Positions 32,769-42,475 of a stretch of 64,000 nucleotides of DNA are shown piece after piece. This DNA is from Cheiracanthium punctorium (Eukaryota; Arthropoda; Arachnida; Araneae; Cheiracanthiidae). Below the pieces are notes generated by a model, which saw nothing but the letters and a program-made list of their open reading frames with translations, ran no database searches and had not been told where the DNA came from. The stretch is from positions 186,001 through 250,000 of the forward strand of contig JAWZYV010011611.1 of assembly GCA_038373885.1 (NCBI GenBank). The letters are read 5' to 3'. A program made the position numbers and the translations under genes. Positions within the stretch are counted from its first letter, which is position 1, and the number at the start of each line of letters is the position of its first letter.

Positions 32769-33881
32769 ATGGTTGTAGAAGAGCCAGGCAAAACCGAAAG
32801 CAAAAATAGATTCCGACGTGAAAGATATGATCGAGCAAAGTATAGTTATAGAAATAAAGCTGAATCGGTGGTAGAGAACAAAACTGTGAAATCCTGTAGT
32901 AATAAAATTGAGAAATATGCTAATATTTTTAATGTTGATGTGAGAGCAGTAATTGATACCGGTTCCGAAGTAACTTTGATTGACCAGGATATTTATGAAA
33001 AGATGGTATCTCCTATGTTATCCAGTACAGATATTGATTTGTGTGGTATCGATTCGGAAATAGTTTCACCCATTGGTTTCTTTAATTCTAAAATAGTGAT
33101 TGACAGTTGTACAGTGTATACTAATGTTTATGTTATGAAGCATATGCGCTTTAGTGCAGTCATTGGCATGGATGTAATATCGAAACTAGAATTTAATTTT
33201 GTGCAAGGGAATGTTAACGTAAAAAATGCAGCCATGATTGATGTAGTCTATCCTACCAAACGAGTTACTAATTTAGGTAAATACCTTTATTCCACACCTA
33301 ATTTCGAACCAGATGTACTTCCGGTTACATGTAAACAACAGTCTCTCGGGTTGCGAGAAGACAAACACTGCAAATTGTTAAAGAAAAAAATGCACAATAT
33401 GAAAGAGAAATCGGAGGTTATTAAAGAAACGGCTGATGAAGCTCAGTCACCTTCTCAAGAGGAAGTTTGCCGCAGCGAAAAGGTTGAAAGTAAGGTAGCT
33501 GCATTGAATAGAAAAATTCAGTTGCTGGAAGACGATCTAGAAAGATCAGAAGAAAAATTAAAAATTGCTATTCAAAAGTTAGAGGAAACTTCACAAGCAA
33601 CGGATGAAAACGAACGCATTCATAAATCTCTTGAAATTCGGTTAGGACAGGTTAGATCAATTGCTGAGGAATCTGACAGAAAATATGAAGAACTAGCATG
33701 TCGAATCGCCATGATAGAAGAGGACTCGAAACGCGCTGAAAAACGAGCAGCCATAGGTGAAAGTAGAACAGTAGAATTAGAAGAATTAAGAGGGGTTGGT
33801 AATAAAACGAAATCCCTTGAAGTCAGTGAAGAAAAGGCTCCGCAGAAAGAAGAAACATGTGATATAACTATGTGTCAATAA
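32769..33881 (+). CDS. retropepsin fused to tropomyosin coiled coil (370 codons)
   Basis: The longest open frame in the window. Residues 1-50 are a basic linker. Residues about 55-150 are an aspartic protease of the retroviral type: AVIDTGSEVTLID with the catalytic D-T-G at 63-65, and VIGMD at 131-135 as the C-terminal retropepsin motif. Residues about 202-370 are a tropomyosin: LLKKKMHNMKEK resembles the muscle-type N-terminus, then SKVAALNRKIQLLEDDLERS, ESDRKYEELACRIAMIE, AEKRAAIGESRTVELEEL and TKSLEVSEEKA. No introns interrupt it, so the tropomyosin part came from a spliced RNA. A stop at 33879-33881 ends the frame, but homology continues in the same frame to about 34001. The start codon is only the first Met in the open frame; in the intact ancestor the protease was probably made as part of a Gag-protease polyprotein. 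Function of the fusion is unknown. Confidence 0.85.
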   Translation: MVVEEPGKTESKNRFRRERYDRAKYSYRNKAESVVENKTVKSCSNKIEKYANIFNVDVRAVIDTGSEVTLIDQDIYEKMVSPMLSSTDIDLCGIDSEIVSPIGFFNSKIVIDSCTVYTNVYVMKHMRFSAVIGMDVISKLEFNFVQGNVNVKNAAMIDVVYPTKRVTNLGKYLYSTPNFEPDVLPVTCKQQSLGLREDKHCKLLKKKMHNMKEKSEVIKETADEAQSPSQEEVCRSEKVESKVAALNRKIQLLEDDLERSEEKLKIAIQKLEETSQATDENERIHKSLEIRLGQVRSIAEESDRKYEELACRIAMIEEDSKRAEKRAAIGESRTVELEELRGVGNKTKSLEVSEEKAPQKEETCDITMCQ

Positions 33882-34004
33882 TCACAGAAGCTTCGAGAAG
33901 CAGATCCTCGGGCTGAATTTGCTGAAAAATCTGTAGAAAAGCTTCAACCAGAAATGTATAAATTGGAAGTTGAAACCCTTGCAAAGAAAGAAAAAAAATC
34001 ATAA
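33882..34004 (+). pseudogene. tropomyosin C-terminal continuation after a nonsense codon
   Basis: Same frame as 32769-33881 beyond the TAA: QKLREADPRAEFAEKSVEKLQ, followed by a basic stretch ending at a stop at 34002-34004. Matches the tropomyosin block just before the C-terminal end (x-K-L-x-E-A-x-x-R-A-E-F-A-E-x-S-V-x-K-L). The spacing across the stop equals the family spacing, so the break looks like a point change. The last 20-25 family residues are not recognisable. Confidence 0.8.
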
Positions 34005-34165
34005 TATAGTGCAAGAAGAAAATAAAAAGAGTTATAAGAAAAGAAAGAAAAAAAGTGAAGGATTCTCGAATCCTATCCCGAAAGATGTACCTTTGAGTAC
34101 ATATCAAATAGACTTCAGCAGACTGTAGAACTTTTCATATTTTTAAATGACCTGTAAATAATGTA

Positions 34166-34203
34166 TTTTTCTTTTCTTTTTTTTTTTAAGTGTTTTATTT
34201 CAG
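34166..34203 (+). promoter_or_regulatory. splice-acceptor-like tract before the second LTR
   Basis: A long T/C tract (ttttcttttc, then a T-run) leading to gttttatttcag|atg. Textbook acceptor shape downstream of the tropomyosin remnant. Confidence 0.4.
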
Positions 34204-34261
34204 ATGTCCTTATGGTCCTGGGCGGTGAGGACACCGCAGGTCAGATGGCCGAGCCTGTAGA

Positions 34262-34433
34262 CAGTGGCGTAGCCAGAAATTTTTCATTGGGGGGGGTTAC
34301 GACTACTACAACTCATATATATGTATACGTGTGTGTGATAATGTAGTGAAGAATATACATTTTGCATGGCAAAAAATTTCCCATGGGAGGGTTATGACCC
34401 CCCTAACCCCCCCCCCCCGTGGCTACGCCCCTG
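34262..34433. mobile_element. hAT-type miniature (GGCGTAGCCAG family), copy 1
   Basis: Ends cagtggcgtagccagaaa / ggctacgcccctg; exact 8-bp duplication cctgtaga at 34254-34261 and 34434-34441. It landed across the start of the second LTR, whose TGTAGA is part of the duplicated site. Other copies: 38247-38405, 45674-45847. Confidence 0.92.
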
Positions 34434-34435
34434 CC

Positions 34436-34872
34436 TGTAGAATCCGAAGTTTCGATCAGAGCGCAGATGCCTCACCCCTTTCTTTGAGACCCCCCTTGAC
34501 GTGGGAGGTCACGTGGTGTTTTTGTTTTTCGTGGCTGGCGAATTCGGAAGAAGCGAGCCGTTAGTTAGAGTGAAGTCACAGAGACGTTCGGAGATATTGA
34601 ACGGAAATGGAATGGAACCTTTTTTCGTGCATGCCTGGGTGGCTTGTTTTATTCTTTCTTTCTTTTAAAGAAGCGAATCCTGTGTGGATGATATTTTGTT
34701 AACGTACCTAAGTGGTGTAAAAGATTTCTTGTATAACTTTGTAAATAGAAGATTCATTAAATGTGAGTGTGTCCTAACAATTTTCGACTAATCATTCCGT
34801 ATATGTCCTGCTTTTAATTTGAAGCACATAACAGTAATTCGTCAACACATAGGGTCAGTATACGACCCTATA
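34436..34872 (+). repeat. second LTR (3' LTR of the tropomyosin element)
   Basis: 437 bp, same ends as 30649-31085 and about 98 percent identical by eye. It is followed by the primer-binding site and leader again, so it also acts as the 5' LTR of the truncated second unit. Confidence 0.92.
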
Positions 34873-35208
34873 TAATTTGGGGACTTTCACCGGGATTGAA
34901 TTAAGAGTCAGATGACTTTCACCGGGATGAAATTAGAATTAGATTCGATAGAATCTGATTAAATTGAAAAGAATAGAATTGGATAAGTGTGAAGAATAAC
35001 ATGGAATATTGAACTGATATTTGTTTAAAGTATTTGTGCTTCAAAGAAAGTTTTGTGTGCTCATCTGTTGTGGATTACCAGGGCGAGTTTGATCGCCGAA
35101 GACTACAAACTGTAAGTACTCAATTTTTGTATCAGTAAACATGTCTTACATCGGAAAACATAGAAAAGAGGATATTATTAAATTAATGCGTGAACTGGAT
35201 TTAAAGAT
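34873..35208 (+). pseudogene. second leader and truncated gag start
   Basis: Repeats 31086-31181 and 31565-31808 without the piggyBac-type insert. The gag ATG at 35141 is followed by 23 codons, then the sequence jumps into the LTR 3' part at 35209. Confidence 0.9.
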
Positions 35209-35268
35209 TTTAATTTGAAGCACATAACAGTAATTCGTCAACTCATAGGGTCAGTATACGACCCTATA
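35209..35268 (+). repeat. LTR 3'-end fragment
   Basis: tttaatttgaagcacataac ... to ctata matches the last 60 bp of the LTRs. It then runs into (TA)n and unrelated DNA, marking the outer right border of the tandem structure. Confidence 0.88.
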
Positions 35269-35541
35269 TATATATATGATAACACATTGAATGCGTCTTA
35301 TAACGTGCACTTCTCAATAATTGCCGTTAGAAGACTACCGTGTACACAGGCCTGTCGAGAGGGGGGGGGGGCAAGAGGGGGATTCCCCCGGGCCCATGTT
35401 TTCTGGGGGCTCGGGTTAAACTTTCAAAAAAAAAATTCTGTATAGACAGAAATAGAATTCGCGAAAACCAACACCGACAGAAATAAGTAAAGACGAGACG
35501 AGGTCCTAAACGAAACTAGATTGCTCTTTTATTTATTTATT

Positions 35542-35735
35542 CAGAGCCTGATTAGGACCAACAGGGGCCCCGGGCATTGATGAATTTGGGGGCCCCCATC
35601 TATGAAATTTGTTTTATTTTTCATACAATTTTGATATAAAAAAGCATATTTCAGAACAAGATTTGATATTGGGGGCCCTTTCGAGCCGGGGCTCTGGGCA
35701 AAGTCCCGATTTGCCCATGCGATAATAAGGCTCTG
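35542..35735. mobile_element. hAT-type miniature nested in the hAT relic
   Basis: Ends cagagcctgatta / taataaggctctg, 8-bp duplication tatttatt at 35534-35541 and 35736-35743. 194 bp, with a gggggcccc-rich interior. Confidence 0.85.
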
Positions 35736-36759
35736 TATTTATTCTTTTGGGGGGGAGGGGGCAAACGCACCATCCTTTGTACTCTCATACGCGGGGAATC
35801 ACCATGACAACTCCAGGCCTGCAGGTGCAAACTTTCCAAATATAATTTCCAAGCGCGGGAAAATACATTCATCCCCAAAATGTTCTTGGAATGAAATTGT
35901 TCAGAATCGCTCTCGGAATGTGGATTTTTCATTTTTTTCGGTGAGTTTACTTACTCTTTTACACTTCTTATTATCACAGTGATTATTTATTTATTTTTTA
36001 AAATAATTATTAGTTATAAAGTATGTTTATTTCGTCAGTGTTTCATGAATAGGCTCAATTTCTCACAGCAAACTTTTGAGGTTAAAATTATCTTATTGCT
36101 AATGAAACATTTCATTGAAGCTTTCTATGGTAGTGATTCTGTAAAGCTTTTCACATATTTATTTTTATATATTAAGAATTCATTAGATCATTTTCTAAAC
36201 TTATATCTTTTACGTTTAGCACACTATTATTTTTGTCTAAGATCCAAATGAAATTGTTCGGAACATTTATTTTGCTTATTTGTAATAGTTCATTAAATTT
36301 AATTAGAACAGCGGTTCCCAAACTTTTAACGTCGTGCCTTCCCTCCCTCTCCATATTTTTCAGTATATATTCAGTTTTTTGTTTTTAAACAGTGAACATT
36401 TAGTCGCCTGTTTTTAAAAAATGGCGTCATCAGTAAAGTTTGGACAAACATTTTAAGTGAAAAATGGGTATATTTTTGAGTAAAACTGAGAATGAATAAG
36501 ATGATTTTTCAAAACATGTATTATCGCTTGCTCTTTGTCTCTTTTTCTGTCGCCCTCTCTGCAAACGCTCTATGCCCCCCTAGGGGGCGCGAGCGTTTGC
36601 GAAGAGCTTTTCACGAAGCCGAAGAGCTTCTTTTACGAAGAGCCTTTCACCATTTGGACTACTGAACTCTATTTCTTCTCAGAATCTCAATGCAATTTTC
36701 CCAAACATTTGCGTAGCTTTGCGTATTTTTTGTACCTTACCCGTTTCGGTTGCTAGAAC

Positions 36760-36935
36760 TGAGCGTTCATTCAGTGTGCCGAAGAGAATAAAAAACTTTC
36801 CACCGCACTTGTTCGACTCAAACACGTACTTCCAGTTTAGGAACTCTTTGTATTGAGTCGGCACTTGTGAAAGAACTAGACTTTGAAATTATTATTCATA
36901 CTTTCGCCTCAAAAAAAAAGGGACAAAAGCTAATT
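36760..36935 (+). pseudogene. hAT transposase C-terminal relic
   Basis: TERSFSVPKRIKN (about 36762-36800) matches the hAT dimerisation-domain motif E-R-x-F-S-x-x-x-x-I-K. After a frame change, CIESALVKELDFEIIIHTFA at about 36852-36911, then a lysine run, matches the end of the ZMYM-like hAT group. The catalytic parts upstream are not recognisable. Confidence 0.75.
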
Positions 36936-37309
36936 CTTAATAGTTTTGATTTTGTAAAGAAAAAATCCAATTATTCGTATTATAAAGACCAACATTAAAT
37001 TATTTAATGAAAGCGTCTTTTTTAAACTAAAATTTGAAAATGCCAGATAGTGAAAAAAAAGCAGTTTATTTGTATTTTACAATGTGAATAACTCTTTTTT
37101 TAGGGGGGGCGGAAGATATCCACCCCCCGGGCCCAAGTTTGTCTCTCGACGGGCCTGCGTGTACATGCCGTGTGCGTGCACGTTAAATGCACGGTCCGGC
37201 ACGTTAAATCCGAAAGTCCTTTCGGCGGTTGTTAACTATTATTGAAGCGTACCAATATTAAGAAGTTTCCCCTTCTCATGAGGATCTAATTTGTCGTTCG
37301 AAGCTTAGA

Positions 37310-37975
37310 AGGGCTATATGTAGCTCTAAACGACATACTTGATGACATAAGCTGTCCTCTCCTGTCAAAAAATCTGCCTTTTCTTTGTTATACTAATGGG
37401 ATTAAGGAAAACTTACAGTAAGAAGATGCTGAAAAACTCTAATAACGGATATTTGTTTCAACTGGTCGTTTTCCTTATATAAATAGTAAGCTTTAAAAAT
37501 CTGTACTAACGGTCACGTCTTACAACTGGCCATTTTCTGTTATGCAAGGGGGATATTTCCAATTACGGAAAACATTGAAAATTCTCCGTTTTATTTAACA
37601 TAAGCAGTGGACTTTAAAAGACTTTAAATCGAAAATACATTGAAAATCTGTAATATCGGAAACCTCTCTCAACCCAGAGTATTCTTTTACGTAGTTGTGG
37701 GTTTTAAAAAGCCTCTAAATTGAGGACAATCCTTCATAGAAAAGTGTCTAGTAACGGACACTCTTGTGTATGGTCGTATTTTGTTATGCTAGTAAGATTT
37801 TTAAAAAACGTTTAATTAGAGGACACATTGAAAATTTTTATAACGGACATTGATTTGTTCGTTTTCTGTTATAGTAGTGGGTTTTTAAAGAACTTCAGTT
37901 TGAGAACACAATGAAAGTCTGTTATAATGGACACATGTGCATGTCGGCTTTTCTTCCCATATAAGCTGTGTGTGG
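37310..37975. repeat. degenerate minisatellite, about 90-bp period
   Basis: Five to six units share ttctgttat, agtgggttttaaa, gaggacacattgaaaatctgtaataacggacac. Spacing between the acggaca cores is about 84-92 bp in the later units and irregular in the first ones. Confidence 0.65.
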
Positions 37976-38246
37976 GCGGTGAATTCGCGTTGGAACCCTT
38001 TAAAAGTTCTTCATCTAAGGCATTGTCCCTTTTGCCATACAGATTTCATGGAGTTTTACCTTAACTACACAATCAAATAAGTTGTGGTCTTTAAAGAACT
38101 AAGCGAGCTTATGATTCCATTCCCAAAAACTATAGACAATTTTGGTTTCTGTTACTTTTACAGGGCTGACACATAGATTATAGTACACCCTCTAACATAA
38201 TGTGACAACAACAACAAAGAAAAAAGTTGTTTCGATGTATGGATAG

Positions 38247-38405
38247 CAATGGCGTATCCAAGGGGTGGGGATAGGGGGTCACAACCCCCCATGAGGAATT
38301 TTTTGCCATACAAAATGTATATTCTTTATCACAAACCTGTATACATATATGTGAGTTGCAGTAGTCGTACCCCCCTCCAATGAAAAATTTCTGGCTACGC
38401 CACTC
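38247..38405. mobile_element. hAT-type miniature (GGCGTAGCCAG family), copy 2, reversed
   Basis: Reverse complement of the family; flanked by atggatag and atgaaaag (6 of 8 match). A minus-strand open frame 38178-38450 is a shadow. Confidence 0.82.
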
Positions 38406-38639
38406 ATGAAAAGTGATGCTCTTTTCATCAAAGTGAAACACGAAATGCAAACAGCGCTGACTTGGGGACGATGGATTACGAATAATACACTTAAGAAAAT
38501 AAAAGAAGAAACAAGAAAGACACAGAATGTCGAGGATTATGGTACACTTTCCAACATAATGAAGGGGAGAGGATCAGGGGCAAGGGCCTCCTCCTCAAGA
38601 CCATTATGTTTATACTATATGGAAGATTGATTTATTTTG

Positions 38640-39370
38640 TAAATTCAATGAATTTAGCAGAAATGTGAGACCAAAAAAAATCGTGCCTCCTTCAGAATTT
38701 TTTTCTGGATCCGCCGTTAGAAGTAAGAGAGACAAATATAATTCTTCATTGAGACCAACGATGGATAATGATACATTTATAGTTTATAGCACTTTAGTAC
38801 ATATTTAAAATAAAAATAATTCAAAATTTTATTTTTTATTTAGTTTTTCGCTGCAACTCAAAAATCTTCTGTAATCACAACTACATACGAAGGCTCTGTT
38901 TCTATGTTCTGTTCTGTCGAAGGCTCTGAATTTAAAACTATTTCAGTAAATCTGAATTTACACCAGTTATTTTAATTTAAATAGAGTTGTTTTTAATATT
39001 TCAAAAATCCTAAACGAGTTAACTGTATTAGATTTTTTTTTTAAAAAGCATTGTTTCAAAACTTAAGTTTGAATTATGTGTGCAATATATTTAATACAGT
39101 TGAAAATTTTGAAAAAAAATAAACATAATATGAATAAATATTGAGAATTTAAGTTTATAATGCATGCTTATGTTCAATGTATTTTCGGCTTTTGTATGTT
39201 CACATGTATCGTACTACAAATTATGTTTTAAAAAATGGAGCTATAATCTACACGTTTCTTTTAAACTAATAATTGGCATATTCAAGAAAACATAAATCTT
39301 AAAATTACGAGGGTATCGGGAACCAAGCCGCAATTTCCATTTAATGGTTTAATTAGGAATTAGTACTTTT
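38640..39370. other. no gene or element recognised
   Basis: AT-rich DNA; a fragment near 38760-38815 resembles the tttatagcactttagtacatatttaaaat piece of the 667-bp duplicated repeat in reverse. Confidence 0.45.
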
Positions 39371-39375
39371 GCATA

Positions 39376-40241
39376 AAGGGTGTCTCAAAAAGGTGGTAAC
39401 GGGCTTTATGTATTAGAGATATCATGTTTACTCGCGTAACAGTCGCTTTTTTTCCCGATACTTCAAGGTGAAAGTCTAGGTGCAACTGTAATGCAGAGAA
39501 AATCTGCTACATAATATTGTAACTCTAAATCTATTTTTTTCAGCTTCAAAACGGGGATGCGACTATTACGCGAGTAACCACGGTAAGTGGGCAGCGTAAT
39601 TTGAAAAAATGTTCAAAATACAATCGGAAATAAGATTCCGGTAAGAAAAAATTCCTCGTTCATTTTTAAAACTTACACTTTTCTAATTTATATACGTACA
39701 AAACAATTCGCAATTAGTAAAATGTGCCCCATGCACTCATGAGATGACATACAAAATTTGAGAATTATACCTTTAAAATGACACAGAAATGAAGATAAAT
39801 ATAACGCTGACTTATACCACTTTTTCATGGCTCCCGAAAAAGTCGCGTCGAATGATCTCATTTCAGGGGTTGTACAGAAGTTGCGAAAGGAAATATTTTT
39901 TTTCCGCCCTAGCAATAAACGTTTTCATTCAAAATCATGTATTGTCCCCGATCATTTTTCTTTAGATGTCTGTAACGTTTTATGATGCGAGGCTCAAATT
40001 TGGTACATCACCTCGTGAGTATATGGAACACATTTTACTAATTCGGAGTGTTTCTGTACGGGGATCGTTTATAAATTTAAAATTTGTCACTTTTTGTAAA
40101 TGAAAGAGAGGATTTTTTTTTTTTTTTTTTTTTTTTTTAAAGTCCTATTTCCGACTTGAACATTTTTTTCAATTGACACAGCCCAATTATCTACAATAGA
40201 TAAAGAATTAAAGCCCGTTACCACCTTTTTGGGAGACCCTG
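39376..40241. mobile_element. 866-bp TA-flanked DNA element
   Basis: Inverted ends agggtgtctcaaaaaggtgg / (reversed) agggtctcccaaaaaggtgg continuing to gtaacgggcttta. TA at 39374-39375 and 40242-40243 fits a Tc1/mariner-type target. Internal palindrome: actcgcgtaacagtcgc near 39430 and gcgactattacgcgagt near 39557. Poly-T runs. No transposase. Confidence 0.75.
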
Positions 40242-40747
40242 TATAAATACAGTTACAGATTAAGGCCTACATGAAGGATCAAAGCATGCATTGGTGATGT
40301 CTGGGCAAAGGTCTTTTGTAGATGAAATTGTCAAAATTGTGTTTCCTCCTGAAAACGGATACTTTAAGGCTGAGATTTTTTTTTTTTTTTTACACGAAAT
40401 CATGCAAGTTTTGCAGCTATTTAATTAATCGAAATTGTGTAAGAAAACTGAAAAATTTAGAATGTCTTTTAAGTAGCTGTGGCCAGATATTTTTGTGACT
40501 TTCTTCGATTTCTGCTAGAACCAGTAATAATAGAAAAATGTATGTCAACTTCTTGAACAAGGGGTGATTTCTTTTAAAATCATTATTTATAAAAATTGAA
40601 ATGTCAACATCCTACTGGGTCATGTTAAAATATTTTGGGGAGTTGAGGTTCAATACTCGTGAATAAAGGCTTGGAAAAATATATAATGTTTTCCACTGAT
40701 AGCGAAAATGCCGTCCAAAAAAGGGACACTATGCATAAATGGGTTAA

Positions 40748-40858
40748 GGATCCACTGAAGAGATGAAAGACTGAGTCTACCTTGCTCAGCCCAAGAATCG
40801 AACCCCAGATCTGTGGCACCGCATTACAATGAACTAACCATTATACCGCTGGTCCTCA
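40748..40858 (-). mobile_element. tRNA-derived SINE head
   Basis: Minus strand: ccagcggtataatggttagt (A-box region) and ctggggttcgattcttggg (B-box), followed by ctgagcaaggtagac. Short tail. Confidence 0.65.
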
Positions 40859-41887
40859 ATTACAATAATTACTTTTAGTACTTATTTCAGTTTTTATTTT
40901 CAATATTTATGTAAATTACTTTTTATTCATGTTGTATCGAAAATGTACAAAAAAGTTTCAGTGTCAGGTAATAAAAGGAGGAGGCAGAAACTTTTTTACA
41001 ATGGGAGGAAAGGGGACGGTAAACTCATTTACCATAGCCTGACTAAAAATTCACGTTTTATGACGAAAGAATGTTTCTTCTATACATTTTTCATCGCTTT
41101 CAAAAAATGTATGTAGTATACAAATCAGAGGTATCAGAGGTGGCTTACTGCACTACAGAAGGTAATGCAGATAAATCCCCCACCCCCTTACAAGAACTTA
41201 AAAACTTAAATTGAACTAGGATGTACCGAATGATGCATAGAACAGGTAGGGCACCTTTGAAAGTTGTGGCCAAACTTTAGAATTTAGCGAAGTCGCGGCC
41301 AAACTTCGGATTTAGCAAGTGGCGGCCGATAATTGGGATTTATATGGATATTGAATGTTTATACGAGTTTCAATGTTCCGGGCCGGATGAAAGCCGTGGC
41401 GGGCCGTTGGTTGCCATAGTGGCATAGAATATCAGTTTAAATCAACAGAGTTTTACTGAATATTAAACAGATGATGATTATATTCAAATAGAATCATTAA
41501 AATATAGATAAAAAGAATGATTAAGCAATTCTAACTAACTAAGGTTCAGAACTTCTGTTCCATACTTCCTCAAGAATTCTTACAAGGGGCTCAAATAAAT
41601 TTTAAATTTTAAGAAGTTGTCAGTCGGATACTCCAAGTAATTGCACAGTGTTGTAATCGATGGGGGACACGATGGATACGGCATCCCCCTATTTTTTTAT
41701 TTGACTTTATGCGTTCCCCCACTTCTTATTTTTAAGGGGGGGCCTCAAAAATCTTTTCAACGTATTAAAATTTCAATTTGTAATTCTGCGTTTGAAAGTC
41801 ACCGGAAAAGAACTTCTTGACTGCCTAAGTACAACATAAAATACTAAAAACTTGTGTAAAATAACACCATATTGGTTACTTGGACGA

Positions 41888-41933
41888 CCATAGAGATATT
41901 TCGAGCTAAAACATTTCTGCTCTTCATCAGTGG
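41888..41933 (-). ncRNA. hammerhead-like motif
   Basis: Minus strand: CCA, CTGATGA, extra A, GAGC ... GCTC, GAAA, a short loop, CTA, then TGG that pairs with the opening CCA (stem I). Stem III is reduced to one pair. Confidence 0.5.
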
Positions 41934-41964
41934 AAAACTGTTGAAGTGAAAAACTTCATTGTTT

Positions 41965-42006
41965 CCACTGATGACGAGCAAAAAAGGTTTTGCTCGAAAC
42001 TGCTAT
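41965..42006 (+). ncRNA. hammerhead-like motif, disrupted
   Basis: CCA, CTGATGA, extra C, GAGCAAAA ... TTTTGCTC, GAAAC, TGCTA. The stem I partner after the cleavage site is cut off by the insert starting at 42007. Confidence 0.45.
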
Positions 42007-42104
42007 CCCAGTAGCACAATTAGTCCAAAAACGTTTAAACACGTTTTTTAACGTCAAAAACGTGTTTCCACGTATTTAACATTTCTGAACTAGTTGCTAC
42101 TAGG
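42007..42104. mobile_element. 98-bp miniature element, left arm only
   Basis: Ends cccagtagcac / gttgctactagg (imperfect inverted repeats) around an internal hairpin (aaacacgttttt ... aaaaacgtgttt). Absent from the corresponding place in the right arm (near 63935), which shows it came after the arm duplication. Confidence 0.75.
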
Positions 42105-42261
42105 ATATAACCGCTCAAGTAACCTTATGTGTATTTTACAAAGTTTTTAGTATTTTACCTAAGTAGATCTTAGGTAAGTTACTAAAAAACTAGTTAGTTT
42201 AGAGAATTACTAACAACCTTGTTGTATTGTTTATTTGTTTCTTTAGTGTTATAGCAAGTCT

Positions 42262-42475
42262 ACATGAGGGATATCTGCCTAAAATGGAGGTGCCTTCGTC
42301 CGAGGACTTTCTAAGGGATTTTAATGCGTATTCACGTTACATCTGGAGAAAAACGCCCAAAACTCTAGACCGTTAGGTTGATAGCTACGCGGTAGGTTCG
42401 AATGCGTAACACTCTTCACATTTCAGCAATCTTTTCCATGTTCAGTGTCTTATCCATTCGGTCAAGGGGGGACCC
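42262..42475 (-). mobile_element. SINE, CTCCAGATGTAACGTG family, in left arm
   Basis: Minus strand: ttgaccgaatggataagaca head, then tagagttttgggcg, ctccagatgtaacgtgaata and agacttgcta tail. Mirror copy at 63556-63790. Confidence 0.75.

Larger units (their letters stand above)
30649..35268 (+). mobile_element. LTR retrotransposon carrying a tropomyosin copy, with tandem truncated second unit
   Basis: Order: LTR 30649-31085, primer-binding site at 31091, leader (with piggyBac-type insert 31186-31560), gag start 31742, Gag remnants, CCHC knuckle, protease-tropomyosin frame 32769-33881, 3' region, LTR 34436-34872, second leader and gag start to 35208, LTR fragment 35209-35268. No reverse transcriptase, RNase H or integrase is present, so it would depend on another element. 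The flanking DNA on both outer sides is (TA)n, which hides the target duplication. The low LTR divergence implies recent insertion. Confidence 0.9.
35347..37157 (+). mobile_element. hAT transposon, decayed, 1.8 kb
   Basis: Ends caggcctgtcgagag / (reversed) caggcccgtcgagagac with exact 8-bp duplication cgtgtaca at 35339-35346 and 37158-37165. Contains a transposase C-terminus relic (36760-36935) and a nested smaller hAT copy (35542-35735). Confidence 0.92.
41832..42157. mobile_element. Penelope-like palindromic element, interrupted
   Basis: Left part aaaatactaaaaacttgtgt and right part acaaagtttttagtatttta are complementary; two hammerhead-like cores face each other in the middle. Flanked by cctaagta at 41824-41831 and 42158-42165. 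A 98-bp miniature is inserted at 42007-42104. Related in layout to 5821-6114. Confidence 0.6.

Noticed and set aside
33360..34004. Tropomyosin as a resident host gene
   Set aside because: It lacks introns, is fused to a retropepsin, lies between LTRs and carries deletions and a stop.
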